Origin: a bacterium
Lineage (GTDB): Bacteria; Spirochaetota; Leptospiria; Leptospirales; Leptonemataceae
Assembly (NCBI GenBank): GCA_024742665.1
Contig: JANSYA010000005.1
Location: forward strand, 124,001-188,000
Length of the DNA: 64,000 nucleotides
Direction: 5' to 3'
The notes under the pieces were generated by a model. That model did no database searches. It saw only the letters and a program-made list of their open reading frames with translations, and was not told the DNA's origin. Positions 1 to 10,613 of the stretch are shown here, in pieces; positions within the stretch are counted from its first letter, which is position 1; the number at the start of each line of letters is the position of its first letter. The translations under genes and the position numbers were made by a program.

Positions 1-87
1 TCCGCGATCGACGGATAGATCCAGATCGCGCAGCGCCGGATGCGAACCGTACGACTTGGATAACGATTCACTTTCTATAACTTTCAT
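1..87 (-). CDS. ABC transporter ATP-binding protein, 5' fragment
   Basis: Reading leftwards from an ATG at 87, the 29 codons to the window edge are open and read as the first beta strands of an ABC ATPase: MKVIESESLSKSYGSHPALR, then DLDLSVDRG. The pattern L-S-K-x-Y-G...AL.D.(D/S)L.V..G is the usual lead-in to a Walker A loop, which would fall just outside the window. An AGG lies about 9 bases upstream of the ATG. The gene is divergent from the SixA-like gene. What it transports cannot be told from this fragment; the nearby glycosyltransferases allow, but do not prove, a polysaccharide exporter. Confidence 0.72.
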   Translation of the reverse strand, partial: MKVIESESLSKSYGSHPALRDLDLSVDRG

Positions 88-222
88 AAGATCGCCTGGC
101 GTATGGATCCATGCCGATATCCCGCACCTGTCGGTTCGTTGTGTGAAACATAGACGGACCGTCCAACAATTTTGTACAAAAAATATTTACGCGATGCACC
201 GGCCCGTTCGACTGGCGGCACT

Positions 223-744
223 ATGAAGCTAATCATCATGCGTCACGGCGAGGCGGAACCCCCTGGAGTCGTTCCCGGCGGAGGCGATTTCGACCGGCGC
301 CTGACGGCCACCGGCCGCTCCGACATGGAACGCATGGCGCGACTGGCCGCGGCCACCGGCTGGCGCTTCGACGAAATTCGCACCAGCCCGCTCGTTCGCA
401 CGCGCGAAACCGGAGCTCTGATCGAAAAGCATCTCGCGCAGCTTCGCGAAGAAGGGCTCACTTCGGCTCAGCCAGGCCACTCGGTCGAGGAACGCCTGGC
501 GCCCGGCTTCGACCTGGACGGCGCTCTCGATATTTTTAACGAGCTCGATTCGAACGCCGTCGCGATTTGGATCTTTCACGCTCCCGACGTGCAGCGTCTG
601 TCCGCCGCTCTACTCGGCGTGCGCGAAGACGCGTTCTATTTTACGCCCGGCGCAATGCTCGCCCTGAATCTCCGATTGCCGCGCCCCGCCGGACGCGGAA
701 TGATTATCTGGAATGCGCAGCCCGAATATTTGCGCGCTTACTAA
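223..744 (+). CDS. sixA: SixA-type phosphohistidine phosphatase
   Basis: Histidine phosphatase (phosphoglycerate-mutase-like) family. The N-terminal MKLIIMRHGE holds the catalytic RHG motif, and residues around SPLVRTRETG give the second conserved Arg. The later IFHAPDVQRL sits where SixA has its second active-site His (usually VGHxP). The length of 173 residues fits SixA proteins, which dephosphorylate phosphohistidine in two-component or PTS proteins. The ATG at 223 was chosen because it begins directly at the family start; 17 extra upstream codons from an ATG at 172 look unrelated. No strong Shine-Dalgarno is visible. It is convergent with the glycosyltransferase operon and divergent from the ABC ATPase fragment. 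The assignment to the family is good; the physiological target is unknown. Confidence 0.8.
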   Translation: MKLIIMRHGEAEPPGVVPGGGDFDRRLTATGRSDMERMARLAAATGWRFDEIRTSPLVRTRETGALIEKHLAQLREEGLTSAQPGHSVEERLAPGFDLDGALDIFNELDSNAVAIWIFHAPDVQRLSAALLGVREDAFYFTPGAMLALNLRLPRPAGRGMIIWNAQPEYLRAY

Positions 745-805
745 TCGAAGCCAGGCCCCGGGCGTTCCTCGACGGAATGCGCGGACTCCGTCGGCGTGCT
801 GCCGC

Positions 806-2161
806 TCAATTCCCGCTGTCGCCCGCAAGCAAACGGATCGCATCCAGCACTCGTTCGCGCACAGTTTCGTGGGAATAATTGTCCGCCACGTACGATCGCG
901 CGGCGGATTGCATCGCGAGACTTTCGCCCGCATCACATGAGCCCAGCACCCGGAGCCCGCTCGCGAAACTTTCGCGGTCCCGGTACATTCGACCGACGCC
1001 GCTCCGCAGGATATGATCCTGAATTACCGGGCTGCGATCGCTACCCAGCACCGGCGTGCCCTGGCCCATCGCTTCGAGAGTCACAACGCTCAGGCTTTCA
1101 AAGCCCGACGGCATTATAAACATCCGCGCAGCAGACATTAAGGCGAATTTCTGCGCTTCGCTGACGAAGCCGGCGTAGATCAGCGCGGGATGCTCCGGCA
1201 ATTCCATTTGCAAGTCGCCGGTCAGGATAAGTTTGCGCGGGACCTTCGCGGCGGCCTCGCCCGACGACTCCCGGGCTGCAGGTGTATCGCGGGCGTCGAG
1301 CTCAGCCGGCGTATCCAGGCTGTCCAGAAACCATTCGATCATCTCGCCGCAGCCCTTCGCCAAACTGATCCGCCCGCAGTACAGAGCGAAGGAATCAGCG
1401 GTCGGATCAAAGCCGCCGGCAAAATTCGGCATCGCATTCAAAGCACCCGGCTCCGCTTCCGGCATCGCAATGCCCATTCCACCCCGTCGATGGAGCATCT
1501 TGTTCGGGAAGGGTCCCCACAGGGATCGGCCCAGCTGCTCTTCCGCTTCGGTATTCCAGAGAATCCCGTCAAAGCGTCCGGCCATGCGCTGGAAGGCCGG
1601 CAGATAAGCGGGCGCTTCATCGTGGAGCGTCGGTACAAACAGCGTCGGAACTTCCGGCCCGACGCGGGCGGATCCGAAATAGCAGGTCGCAAACAGATAG
1701 GTCAAAAAGATAATGCAGCCATACTGATCACCCTTTTGCGCGAGGTATGTTACGAGCTCCGGACTGTCGGGGCCCTGGCGACGAATCCACTCTTCCTGGA
1801 GCGCCCGGGGCCAGCGAATCTTCGGCGGATAGATCGCGGGCGAATCACGATCGAAAAGATTCCCCGCGAAGGCTTCGCTTCGAATTGCCACCGCTTCGCG
1901 CAGCATGAGATCGTGGAGTGCGTTCCAATCCGCGCGCCGACCGCCCGCCACGGGAAAGCGGAGCGCGCGGAAACCGTCGTGCTCTGTCATGCCGGAATCG
2001 TAATGATTCTGCCAGGTCACGGCGTCTTTCGCCGTCGTGGTAATCAAATCCACCGGGACGCCGCTATCGGCGATATAGCGCGCATACAGACCGGCGTGTT
2101 GCTCAGAGCCCCCCGCCAGATCCGGATGCCAGCGCTGCACGACGATCGCAACGCGTTTCAA
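806..2161 (-). CDS. Glycosyltransferase family 4, copy D of cluster
   Basis: Retaining GT-B glycosyltransferase, 451 residues. The N-terminal Rossmann half begins with KRVAIVVQRWHPDLAGGSEQ, the usual donor/acceptor glycine-rich start. The C-terminal half has ALYCGRISLAKGC and the EX7E signature in SGFESLSVVTLEAMGQGTP, which binds the nucleotide-sugar. Closely related to the preceding gene (same opening, same LHDEAPAYLP and LEAMGQGTP segments), so the two are probably tandem duplicates. The start is a TTG overlapping the upstream stop by four bases (TTGA), implying translational coupling. Last gene of the minus-strand operon. Probably adds a sugar to a surface polysaccharide or glycolipid; donor and acceptor are not predictable from sequence. 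Confidence 0.85.
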   Translation of the reverse strand: MKRVAIVVQRWHPDLAGGSEQHAGLYARYIADSGVPVDLITTTAKDAVTWQNHYDSGMTEHDGFRALRFPVAGGRRADWNALHDLMLREAVAIRSEAFAGNLFDRDSPAIYPPKIRWPRALQEEWIRRQGPDSPELVTYLAQKGDQYGCIIFLTYLFATCYFGSARVGPEVPTLFVPTLHDEAPAYLPAFQRMAGRFDGILWNTEAEEQLGRSLWGPFPNKMLHRRGGMGIAMPEAEPGALNAMPNFAGGFDPTADSFALYCGRISLAKGCGEMIEWFLDSLDTPAELDARDTPAARESSGEAAAKVPRKLILTGDLQMELPEHPALIYAGFVSEAQKFALMSAARMFIMPSGFESLSVVTLEAMGQGTPVLGSDRSPVIQDHILRSGVGRMYRDRESFASGLRVLGSCDAGESLAMQSAARSYVADNYSHETVRERVLDAIRLLAGDSGN

Positions 2162-3573
2162 TCGATTGCCTCGCCGAAAATTTCAGCTCCGCTCGCAGCC
2201 CGTGCCGGATCGACCGGCGCGGCGAAGGGCGCACTCGCGATTTCGGCCAGCAGTCGTTTGCGCACGACCGAGGTCTCGAAGTTTTCGCTGACATAGCGCC
2301 GACCGCCCGCTCCGAGTTTTTCGCGCAGACCAGGCGTGCCCAGGATCCGCCCGAGATTCACGCGAAAGCTCTCGTAGTCCGAAAACAAAAGGCCCCCTTC
2401 GCTGGCTTCGACGTGTTCGCGCAGGACTGGATTGCGACCGTAGGCGAAAACGGGCGTGCCCTGGCCCATCGCTTCGAGGGTGATCAAGCTCAAGCTTTCG
2501 TGAGGCGAAGGGATGACCACCGCCCGGGCGTCCGCCATCAAGCGCAGCTTCTCGGCGTCCGAAACAAAGCCGAGATGTTTGATATTCGGTCGCGGACTCG
2601 GAAGCTTCATCTGCAGGTTTCCCGTCAGAAGCAATTTGAGCGGGCCGGGGTGCTGGTTCTGAAACAGGCGAAAATAGCGAAACAATCGATCGCAGCCTTT
2701 GCCCGGATCGATGCGTCCGCAGTACAATAGATACAAAATTCGCGGCGACTTTTTCCGGAGCTCCGTCGCCGGCGCTGCGGCTTCCACGCCCATCGAAACG
2801 ACCGCGCCGTTCAAACCCGCTCCCCAAATTCGCCGACCCAGCTCCGCCTCGGCACGGGTGTTCCAGAAGATTCTGCCCGCGTTTCGGGCCAGCTCTTTAT
2901 AGATCGGCAGATAAGCGGGCGCCTCGTCGTGCAGCGCCGGCACCAGAATGCGTCGACTGCGATCCACGAGTCCCAGGCCGAAGGCGGTGGGCGCAAATAG
3001 ATAGGTTACGAAAATAAAAACGCGGTACGCGTCGCGGTGCTCGTGGATATAATCGAGCAGCGCCGGACTGTACGGACCCTGGGCCTGGATCCATTCCCGC
3101 TGCAGGGCCCGCGTCCAGGGAATCATGCGCGCGGGATCGAAGACTCCCGGCATAGCATTTTCGCTGCGGGCGCCGACCGCGCGCCGCCGGCGAAATGCGA
3201 AGACACGATGGTGGTGCGCCAGGATTTCATTCAGGCGATGCCAGTAGGAACTGTGTCCCGGCCGACTTTCGAAACGCAGTATGCGCACGCCTTCCCGCTC
3301 GGACGGGCCCGCCGGGAAAATATTGCGCCAGCTGTTTGCGTCGGCGGCGCAGCTGGTGATCACATCGACCGAATATTCGTCTTTCAGGAACTGCGCGTAC
3401 TGCCACGCGAGGCTTTCCGCTCCGCCGACGACCGACTCGTGGCAGCGCTGCACGACGATCGCGACGCGTTTTTCCCGGTCTGTGTGATCGCGTGCGGGTC
3501 CTTGTGCGGTCCCGTGCCTTATTTCCTGCCCGGTCGTCTCTGAGGCCTCGCGCATATTCTCCCGGGAGGTCAC
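2158..3573 (-). CDS. Glycosyltransferase family 4, copy C of cluster
   Basis: 471-residue GT-B protein. A 34-residue, probably disordered, N-terminal extension precedes KRVAIVVQRCHESVVGGAES. The C-terminal domain shows LLYCGRIDPGKGC and the EX7E motif in SPHESLSLITLEAMGQGTP. Segments VTYLFAPTAFG and LHDEAPAYLP match the downstream copy, so the pair arose by duplication. The GTG start at 3573 overlaps the upstream stop (GTGA); an ATG lies at 3555, so the exact start is uncertain, but the coupling favours the GTG. It acts in the cytoplasm or at the inner membrane on an unknown glycan. Confidence 0.85.
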   Translation of the reverse strand: MTSRENMREASETTGQEIRHGTAQGPARDHTDREKRVAIVVQRCHESVVGGAESLAWQYAQFLKDEYSVDVITSCAADANSWRNIFPAGPSEREGVRILRFESRPGHSSYWHRLNEILAHHHRVFAFRRRRAVGARSENAMPGVFDPARMIPWTRALQREWIQAQGPYSPALLDYIHEHRDAYRVFIFVTYLFAPTAFGLGLVDRSRRILVPALHDEAPAYLPIYKELARNAGRIFWNTRAEAELGRRIWGAGLNGAVVSMGVEAAAPATELRKKSPRILYLLYCGRIDPGKGCDRLFRYFRLFQNQHPGPLKLLLTGNLQMKLPSPRPNIKHLGFVSDAEKLRLMADARAVVIPSPHESLSLITLEAMGQGTPVFAYGRNPVLREHVEASEGGLLFSDYESFRVNLGRILGTPGLREKLGAGGRRYVSENFETSVVRKRLLAEIASAPFAAPVDPARAASGAEIFGEAID

Positions 3574-4673
3574 AAAAACTCCCGCAGCGCGCCGGTGAAT
3601 TTTTCTTCGATCGCGGAATTCGAGAAAGCCGTTCGAAAGCGCTCCTGACCGCGGTCGCCCAGCTCCCAGGCCAGATCGCCATCCGAAAGCACCCGGGCGA
3701 AACTCGTCGCAAATAGCGCGGGATCGTTCTCCTGCCAGACCAGGCCGCCGTCGCCGACTGTATCGCCCACCGCCCCCCGATCGAGAGCGACAATCGGCAC
3801 GCCGAAAGCCATCGCTTCGATGGCCGGCACGCAGAAGCCTTCATGTTCGCTCATCAAAGCGAAGAGGTCCGCGGTTAAGAAAGCGGCCTTTAAGGCGGCG
3901 GCGCTGATGCGATCCGTAAAGACGACCGACGCTTCCACGTTCAGATCGCGGCAGAGTTTGCGCAGGCCGGCCGTGTACAGGGCCAGGGGCGCTTCGGTCT
4001 TACCGGCCAGAATCAATCGCGCGTCCCCGCCGAATAGATAACGTTCGCGATACAGAGCGAAGCTGCGAATCAAATGTTCGTAACCTTTGTTTGGAACGAT
4101 GCGGCCGACCATCAGCAGATTTTTCGGCGCGCCAAAAGCGTCGGGGGCGAAGCGCTGCAGAAAATCCAGATCGGCTTCCAGTTCTTGCAAGCGATCCACC
4201 GCGTGAAAGGGCGGGACAATACCGCATCGTTCCGGCAGCGCGCCCGCGGCGACTAAGTCTTCGACGTTGAACTTCGAATCGCCGAGCATTAGATCGGGAC
4301 CGGTCGCGACGAAATCCCGCAGCATGTCGCGACCGCGACGACAGAGATCGGCGTAGCCCCCGTGAAAGGGCTCAAAAAATTCCGGCGGCGTAACGTTGTG
4401 ATATTTTATGATCTTGCGGCAATTGAGCGTGCGAAAGAGTTCGAGCGCTTCGGGATAAGCGACCGCATAGTGATAGATTAAAATATCGTCGGCGGACTTT
4501 AAGAATTCAGAAATGCGGCGCGGAGGGCGACAGTCCAGACCCGCATCCGCGTTGGGGGCGAAGCACTGCACCTCGTGACCCAATTTTCGCAAAACTTCCT
4601 GCATATGCAGGGTGTCGTGACCGACGGCGTCGTTACGCTGAAGATGGGCTGTGAGCAGGGCGATGCGAGACAT
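3570..4673 (-). CDS. Glycosyltransferase family 4, copy B of cluster
   Basis: 367 residues. N-terminal GT-B half starts SRIALLTAHLQRNDAVGHD; the linker reaches KNLLMVGRIVPNKGYEHLI, the standard start of the GT4 C-terminal domain; the EX7E motif is in SEHEGFCVPAIEAMAFGVP. The conserved HNVTPPEFFEPF and IYHYAV segments are shared with the upstream copy, marking a second duplicated pair. The gene begins at an ATG lying 41 bases inside its upstream neighbour, an unusually long overlap that supports a single co-translated operon. This type, with YHNVTP and an N-terminal GHD, is often found in O-antigen or exopolysaccharide clusters. The substrate is not predictable. Confidence 0.87.
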   Translation of the reverse strand: MSRIALLTAHLQRNDAVGHDTLHMQEVLRKLGHEVQCFAPNADAGLDCRPPRRISEFLKSADDILIYHYAVAYPEALELFRTLNCRKIIKYHNVTPPEFFEPFHGGYADLCRRGRDMLRDFVATGPDLMLGDSKFNVEDLVAAGALPERCGIVPPFHAVDRLQELEADLDFLQRFAPDAFGAPKNLLMVGRIVPNKGYEHLIRSFALYRERYLFGGDARLILAGKTEAPLALYTAGLRKLCRDLNVEASVVFTDRISAAALKAAFLTADLFALMSEHEGFCVPAIEAMAFGVPIVALDRGAVGDTVGDGGLVWQENDPALFATSFARVLSDGDLAWELGDRGQERFRTAFSNSAIEEKFTGALREFL

Positions 4674-5772
4674 ATTCGTGGATGCGTTTGAGCAGGAGGC
4701 CGGCCAGGCGCTCGTTCGTAAACTGCGCGGCGTACCGGGCCCGACCCTGTGCGCCGATTTTCTGAGCCAGCTCCGGTTCGGACAGGAGTTTCTGAAAGGC
4801 CGCCGCCAGATAGGCGGGCTCCGTCGAATCTAAAAGCAGCCCCGCGTCGCCGAGGGTGTCGGGAACGGCCGCGCGATCCAGGGCCGCGATCGGCACGCCG
4901 TGGGCCATGGCCTCGACCAGCGGCAGACAAAAGCCCTCGTGTTCGCTGGTCACCGCCAGCAAATCCGCCGTGCGATAGAGAGCCCGCAGAGCGGCCAGGC
5001 TGATCGATCCGGGAAGCCAGACTCGCGAAACGACGCCGGTTTCTTCTATTATAGACTGCAGCTCACGGTAGTATACATGCAGCCGCTGGTCCTGGCCTCC
5101 TGCGAGAATCAGCCGGCAGTCCTGCCGCTGAGCGGCCAGGGCCGCAAACCCGCGAATCAAATGTTCGTAGCCTTTGTTCGGCACCAATCGACCGACCATC
5201 AGAATATTCCGCATGCGACCCGCCGAATCCGATGCCGACGCAAGCGCGCGCATCCAGTCCGGATCGGCTTCGCCGGCCAGCAGCTCCGGCACGCGATGAA
5301 AGGGAGCGAGCACCGTGCAGATTTCGGGGGGCGCGCCGGCCGCCAGTAGATCCCGCTGATTTTCTTCCGAGTCCGCCAGAGCCAGCGTCACACCCGCGGC
5401 GAGGTGAGCGCCGAGCAGATCGCGTCCGGCGCGCAGGGCATTCGCGAAACCGCGATCATACGGCTCCAGGAATTCAGCCGGCGTAACGTTATGATAGCGC
5501 AGGGCTCGCCGGCAGTCTGTGCCGCGCAGCAGATTCAAGATTTCCGGTGAATGCACGGAGTAGTGATAGAGCAATAGATCGCCAGAGGATCGCAGCCAGC
5601 GCGACAGACGATCCAGGGGCTCGGCCGGGGTTTCTGGACTCCAGCTTTCTGCGAAAATTTTTACGGGATAGCCGGCTTCGGCGAAGACGCGCGCTTCGTG
5701 CAACACGTCATAGCCGATCGCGTCCGGCAATTGCAGGCGCGGACAAACGAGGGCGATGCGGGGCAAGCTCAT
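4633..5772 (-). CDS. Glycosyltransferase family 4, copy A of cluster
   Basis: 379-residue GT-B enzyme. Opening MSLPRIALVCPRLQLPDAIG, then YHNVTPAEFLEPYDRG in the acceptor half, RNILMVGRLVPNKGYEHLIRG at the start of the donor half, and EX7E in SEHEGFCLPLVEAMAHGVP. It is the paralogue of the next gene downstream and lies 12 bases after the DUF4214 gene. The strong likeness of the four glycosyltransferases in two pairs suggests that two ancestral genes each duplicated. It probably contributes a sugar to a surface glycan. Confidence 0.87.
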   Translation of the reverse strand: MSLPRIALVCPRLQLPDAIGYDVLHEARVFAEAGYPVKIFAESWSPETPAEPLDRLSRWLRSSGDLLLYHYSVHSPEILNLLRGTDCRRALRYHNVTPAEFLEPYDRGFANALRAGRDLLGAHLAAGVTLALADSEENQRDLLAAGAPPEICTVLAPFHRVPELLAGEADPDWMRALASASDSAGRMRNILMVGRLVPNKGYEHLIRGFAALAAQRQDCRLILAGGQDQRLHVYYRELQSIIEETGVVSRVWLPGSISLAALRALYRTADLLAVTSEHEGFCLPLVEAMAHGVPIAALDRAAVPDTLGDAGLLLDSTEPAYLAAAFQKLLSEPELAQKIGAQGRARYAAQFTNERLAGLLLKRIHEYVSHRPAHSPSSA

Positions 5773-5784
5773 GAACGCCGTCCG

Positions 5785-6441
5785 CTAAGATTCAGTCCCT
5801 GAGTCCTGAATAGAAGCTTTGCCTGAACCTTCAATCCAGCGATTCAGGGCGCGGCTCTGTTCATTCGACTTCTTGGCCAGGGCGTGTAGAGATGCGTTGG
5901 TGTGACGGCGGTGCTGATCGTTTGCCGTGCGCAAGCGCTGGAGCGTGCTGCGTAAAAAAACCAGCTCGACAAACCACTCCAGCACGCGACCCAGCAGCGG
6001 AATATATGCAAGCCCCGCGAAGGCCGCCGGAATCAGGAGACCGCGCAGACGCACGGCCTGGGCCCGGCCTTCATGGGAATAGCGGAGTCGCGCGAGCACT
6101 TCCGCCTTATGTTTGCCGGCCCGAAGCATGCGGGTATAGTTTCCGAGCCCTTCGGGGTCCGGAGCATGGCGCAAGAGTGCCCGGTAAGATGCTTCGACGA
6201 AGGTCTCGTCGTCGAAGCGCGCCAGATCGCGATAACGATAGCTGCCGTCGGCCAGGGCTTCGGGACGGGGATGTGCTTGAAATTCCGCGAGGCTGACGGG
6301 CGCGATCGGAGTCAGCGCCGGAATAGAATCCTGCGGAGCTTCGCCGGAACTCAGAGCCGCTTCGGCCGCCAGCTGGCGTTTGAGCAGCTCCGCGTCCGAG
6401 CGAATCTCCGCTTGCAGTGATTGCAGTGATTGTAGGTCCAT
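5785..6441 (-). CDS. DUF4214 domain protein with membrane segment
   Basis: 218 residues. Residues about 68-125 (LARFDDETFVEASYRALLRH, then PDPEGLGNYTRMLRAGK) match DUF4214, a small helical domain found beside or fused to glycosyltransferases and in surface proteins. A hydrophobic stretch, LLIPAAFAGLAYIPLLGRVL, follows and probably anchors or tucks into the membrane; the C-terminal part is helical with heptad-like spacing. The N-terminus carries a small repeat, LQSLQSLQ, encoded by TTGCAGTGA-type direct repeats at the start codon. It heads the glycosyltransferase genes with only 12 bases to the first, so a scaffolding or glycan-related role is a reasonable inference. Confidence 0.7.
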   Translation of the reverse strand: MDLQSLQSLQAEIRSDAELLKRQLAAEAALSSGEAPQDSIPALTPIAPVSLAEFQAHPRPEALADGSYRYRDLARFDDETFVEASYRALLRHAPDPEGLGNYTRMLRAGKHKAEVLARLRYSHEGRAQAVRLRGLLIPAAFAGLAYIPLLGRVLEWFVELVFLRSTLQRLRTANDQHRRHTNASLHALAKKSNEQSRALNRWIEGSGKASIQDSGTES

Positions 6442-6498
6442 AATTAGGGATCGCGTTCGTTCTGGATGTGCGTATGTGCGGAGCCGACTGCGATTCGT

Positions 6499-8259
<1,761 letters not shown>

Positions 8260-8313
8260 TTCTCGCGAAAAAAAGATACACTGATCTGATTTAGATTTTT
8301 CGAGGTTCGTGCC

Positions 8314-9063
8314 ATGTCTATATTGATCCGATTCAAAAACGGCTGCCTGACGTTTACAAACGGTCTGAAGTTCATTTATGAACATCGCCTGTGGAGCTAT
8401 ATCGTGCTGCCCTGCCTGGCGAGCTTTGTACTGGGCGCGGGAGTCTGGCTGGCCGTCTATTTTGGCTTCGACTATTTATCCGACTGGGGCACTTCGCTCT
8501 TAACTGAAGGCACGCTACAGTTACGCAATCCCATTCTACTGGGCATCATCGAATGGAGTTCGGCGATTCTCGGCATGCTGCTCGCATTAATTCTGACTCT
8601 GGTTCTGTATCGCTCGTTGATTTCGATCGTAGTCGTGCCATTTCTGGGACCGCTGGTCGAACAGATTGAAACGATTTTACTCGGCAAAAAAATTGAAACG
8701 ACGGTGCGCCAGGATCTGCTGAACCTCTCCTACGGTCTCTGGACCAGTATCGTGCATTCGATCGCCGGCCTGTTTATCCTGCTGCTCAGTCTATGCCTGG
8801 GGCCTTTCAATATTCCGATCAACGTCATCGCCCAGAGTTATTTCTTAGGACGCGGGCCCTTTGACATGCTCTTCGAAAAGGCTGCTGACAGCCACGCGGA
8901 ACGCGGCGCATTAAAGCGCGCCTGGCGAGCGGAAATCTTCGGCGCGGGTTTGGTCTTTTTCGTAGTGCTGCTCTTGCCGCTCATCGGCGCCCTGATCGCC
9001 CCCGTCAGCGTCGTGAGCGGCGCGGCCGTGCTGTATTATTCGTCTGACAATCGAAAGGTCTGA
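8314..9063 (+). CDS. EI24-domain (CysZ-like) integral membrane protein
   Basis: 249 residues with four or more hydrophobic segments (about 30-52, 76-105, 145-170, 212-240). The pattern of an amphipathic N-terminus (FKNGCLTFTNGLKFI), paired central helices, and a conserved P-F-D (GRGPFDMLFEKAAD) before an A-H-x-E-R-G-type segment matches the EI24/CysZ (Pfam EI24) family. CysZ is a sulfate permease, but many EI24 proteins have no known substrate and no cysteine genes are nearby, so I do not assign transport of sulfate. ATG start; lies 54 bases after argG and 24 bases before the NagZ-like gene, so it may share a transcript with one of them. Confidence 0.75.
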   Translation: MSILIRFKNGCLTFTNGLKFIYEHRLWSYIVLPCLASFVLGAGVWLAVYFGFDYLSDWGTSLLTEGTLQLRNPILLGIIEWSSAILGMLLALILTLVLYRSLISIVVVPFLGPLVEQIETILLGKKIETTVRQDLLNLSYGLWTSIVHSIAGLFILLLSLCLGPFNIPINVIAQSYFLGRGPFDMLFEKAADSHAERGALKRAWRAEIFGAGLVFFVVLLLPLIGALIAPVSVVSGAAVLYYSSDNRKV

Positions 9064-9087
9064 ATCTTTTCCGAACGGCCGCCGCTC

Positions 9088-10563
9088 TTGAAACACGTTC
9101 ATCCCGGTTCGAAGTTACCCACGCGGCGCGGACACAGTCTGACCCGCCTGTTTTTACTGGCCGTCGCCCTGGCTTCAGCAGCGCTGATCCTGCCAGCGAT
9201 CGGCATTCGGGATCCGTTTTTTACCCGACTACGCCCGGCTCTGTTTTTCGCCATCCAGGCTTATAGCCTGCTTACGTCCGTCGTGCTCTTCGCGTTGATC
9301 TTGCGGGCGCGCGAAGGGCACGGAGTGCCGCGAAGGAGCGCGCTGATGATGGCAGCACTGTTGATCGTTACGGTGTTCATCGGAGCGGCGAACCACAGCG
9401 GCGAAGCCCGCCACACGCAGGCCCGGGCGAAAATTCTGAACCGCGCCGGAGACCCGGTCCTGAAGAGCATCGCCGAACATATTGTCGTCGGCTACCACAA
9501 CCCGCGTCTGATTCATGAACTGATCGAAGCGGACGCCCTGGGCGGCGTGTTCGTCACGCACCACAACGCGGCCGGTCGCAGCGCGGCGGAAATTCGGGCC
9601 GAAATCGCGGGCTTCCAGGCGGCCCGCAAAGCCCGCGGTATGCCGCTGCTGTGGATTACGACCGATCAGGAAGGCGGCGGTGTTTCCAGGCTTTCGCCGC
9701 CCCTGCCGCGGCAGCCCTTTCTCTCGACGCTCCTGGCGAACACACCAGGCGAAGCCTCCCAGATCACATCGGATGCAGTTCTACGGGATCCTGGTCTGGC
9801 CGAACGCTTCCAGAGCTACGGGGCAGAACAGGCGCGCGGCCTGGCGGATCTGGGTGTGAACGTAAATTTTTCGCCCGTCGTCGACCTGCGCGTGCCGGCC
9901 GCGGAGAAGTCGGACCCATTCATGCGCTGGATGGACGCCTTCAGCCGGATCGAGACGCGGGCCATTCATCGCAGTCCAGAAATCGTCGCCTTTGCGGCCC
10001 GAAGCTATGCCCGGGGCCTGTCCCGACACGGAGTGTATGCGACCTTCAAACACTTTCCGGGGCTGGGTCGGGTCGCAGCCGATACGCACTGGTTTCCGGC
10101 CGACGTGGACGGATCCGCCGAGGCACTGATGCGGTCCGACTGGCTCCCGTTTTATCGACTCAGCGGCGAAAGCACAGCGCAGCAGTCGCGGGACCTCACG
10201 CCCTGGATTATGCTCGGTCACGCCCGCGTTCCAGCCATCGACCCGGAGCATGCCGCTTCGCACTCCTTCGCGATCGTTGACGGCATCCTTCGCCGGAGTT
10301 GGAACTACGAGGGTATATTGATCACGGATGATTTTAATATGCGGCCGGTTATGCTGAGCCCCGGCGGCATGGGCGGGGCCGCCGCGCGCGCCCTGAACGC
10401 CGGCGTCGATTTGATTTTGATCTCGTACGACGGCGAAAATATTTATCCGGTGCTCGCCACGCTCCTCCAGGCGGTGGACGCAGGCGCACTCAATCTCGCC
10501 CAAATCGATCGGAGCGCCGAACGTCTGCGCCGGGCCCGGGTCGAGCGCGAAGGTCTTCGCTGA
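9088..10563 (+). CDS. Membrane-anchored glycoside hydrolase family 3 (NagZ-like)
   Basis: 491 residues. Three hydrophobic N-terminal segments (about residues 18-36, 46-66, 86-100) precede a GH3 catalytic domain beginning near residue 110. Diagnostic motifs are TTDQEGGGVSRL (NagZ has DQEGGRVxR), NVNFSPVVDL, the KHFPGLGRV lysine-histidine block, and ITDDFNMRPV, whose Asp is the family's nucleophile position. NagZ removes beta-1,4-N-acetylglucosamine from muropeptides in cell-wall recycling, normally in the cytoplasm. The membrane part here is unusual and makes location uncertain. The only start before the transmembrane part is a TTG at 9088. The specificity (NagZ or another beta-glycosidase) is not certain. 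Confidence 0.83.
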   Translation: MKHVHPGSKLPTRRGHSLTRLFLLAVALASAALILPAIGIRDPFFTRLRPALFFAIQAYSLLTSVVLFALILRAREGHGVPRRSALMMAALLIVTVFIGAANHSGEARHTQARAKILNRAGDPVLKSIAEHIVVGYHNPRLIHELIEADALGGVFVTHHNAAGRSAAEIRAEIAGFQAARKARGMPLLWITTDQEGGGVSRLSPPLPRQPFLSTLLANTPGEASQITSDAVLRDPGLAERFQSYGAEQARGLADLGVNVNFSPVVDLRVPAAEKSDPFMRWMDAFSRIETRAIHRSPEIVAFAARSYARGLSRHGVYATFKHFPGLGRVAADTHWFPADVDGSAEALMRSDWLPFYRLSGESTAQQSRDLTPWIMLGHARVPAIDPEHAASHSFAIVDGILRRSWNYEGILITDDFNMRPVMLSPGGMGGAAARALNAGVDLILISYDGENIYPVLATLLQAVDAGALNLAQIDRSAERLRRARVEREGLR

Positions 10564-10613
10564 GCTCCGATTCGTTCCCGGCAAGACTTCGCTGAACTCT
10601 TAGCTGGTGTTTT

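Noticed and set aside
1190..2296. Long plus-strand reading frame opposite the glycosyltransferases
   Set aside because: Its translation is low-complexity and has no protein-like pattern, while the minus strand encodes a clear GT4.
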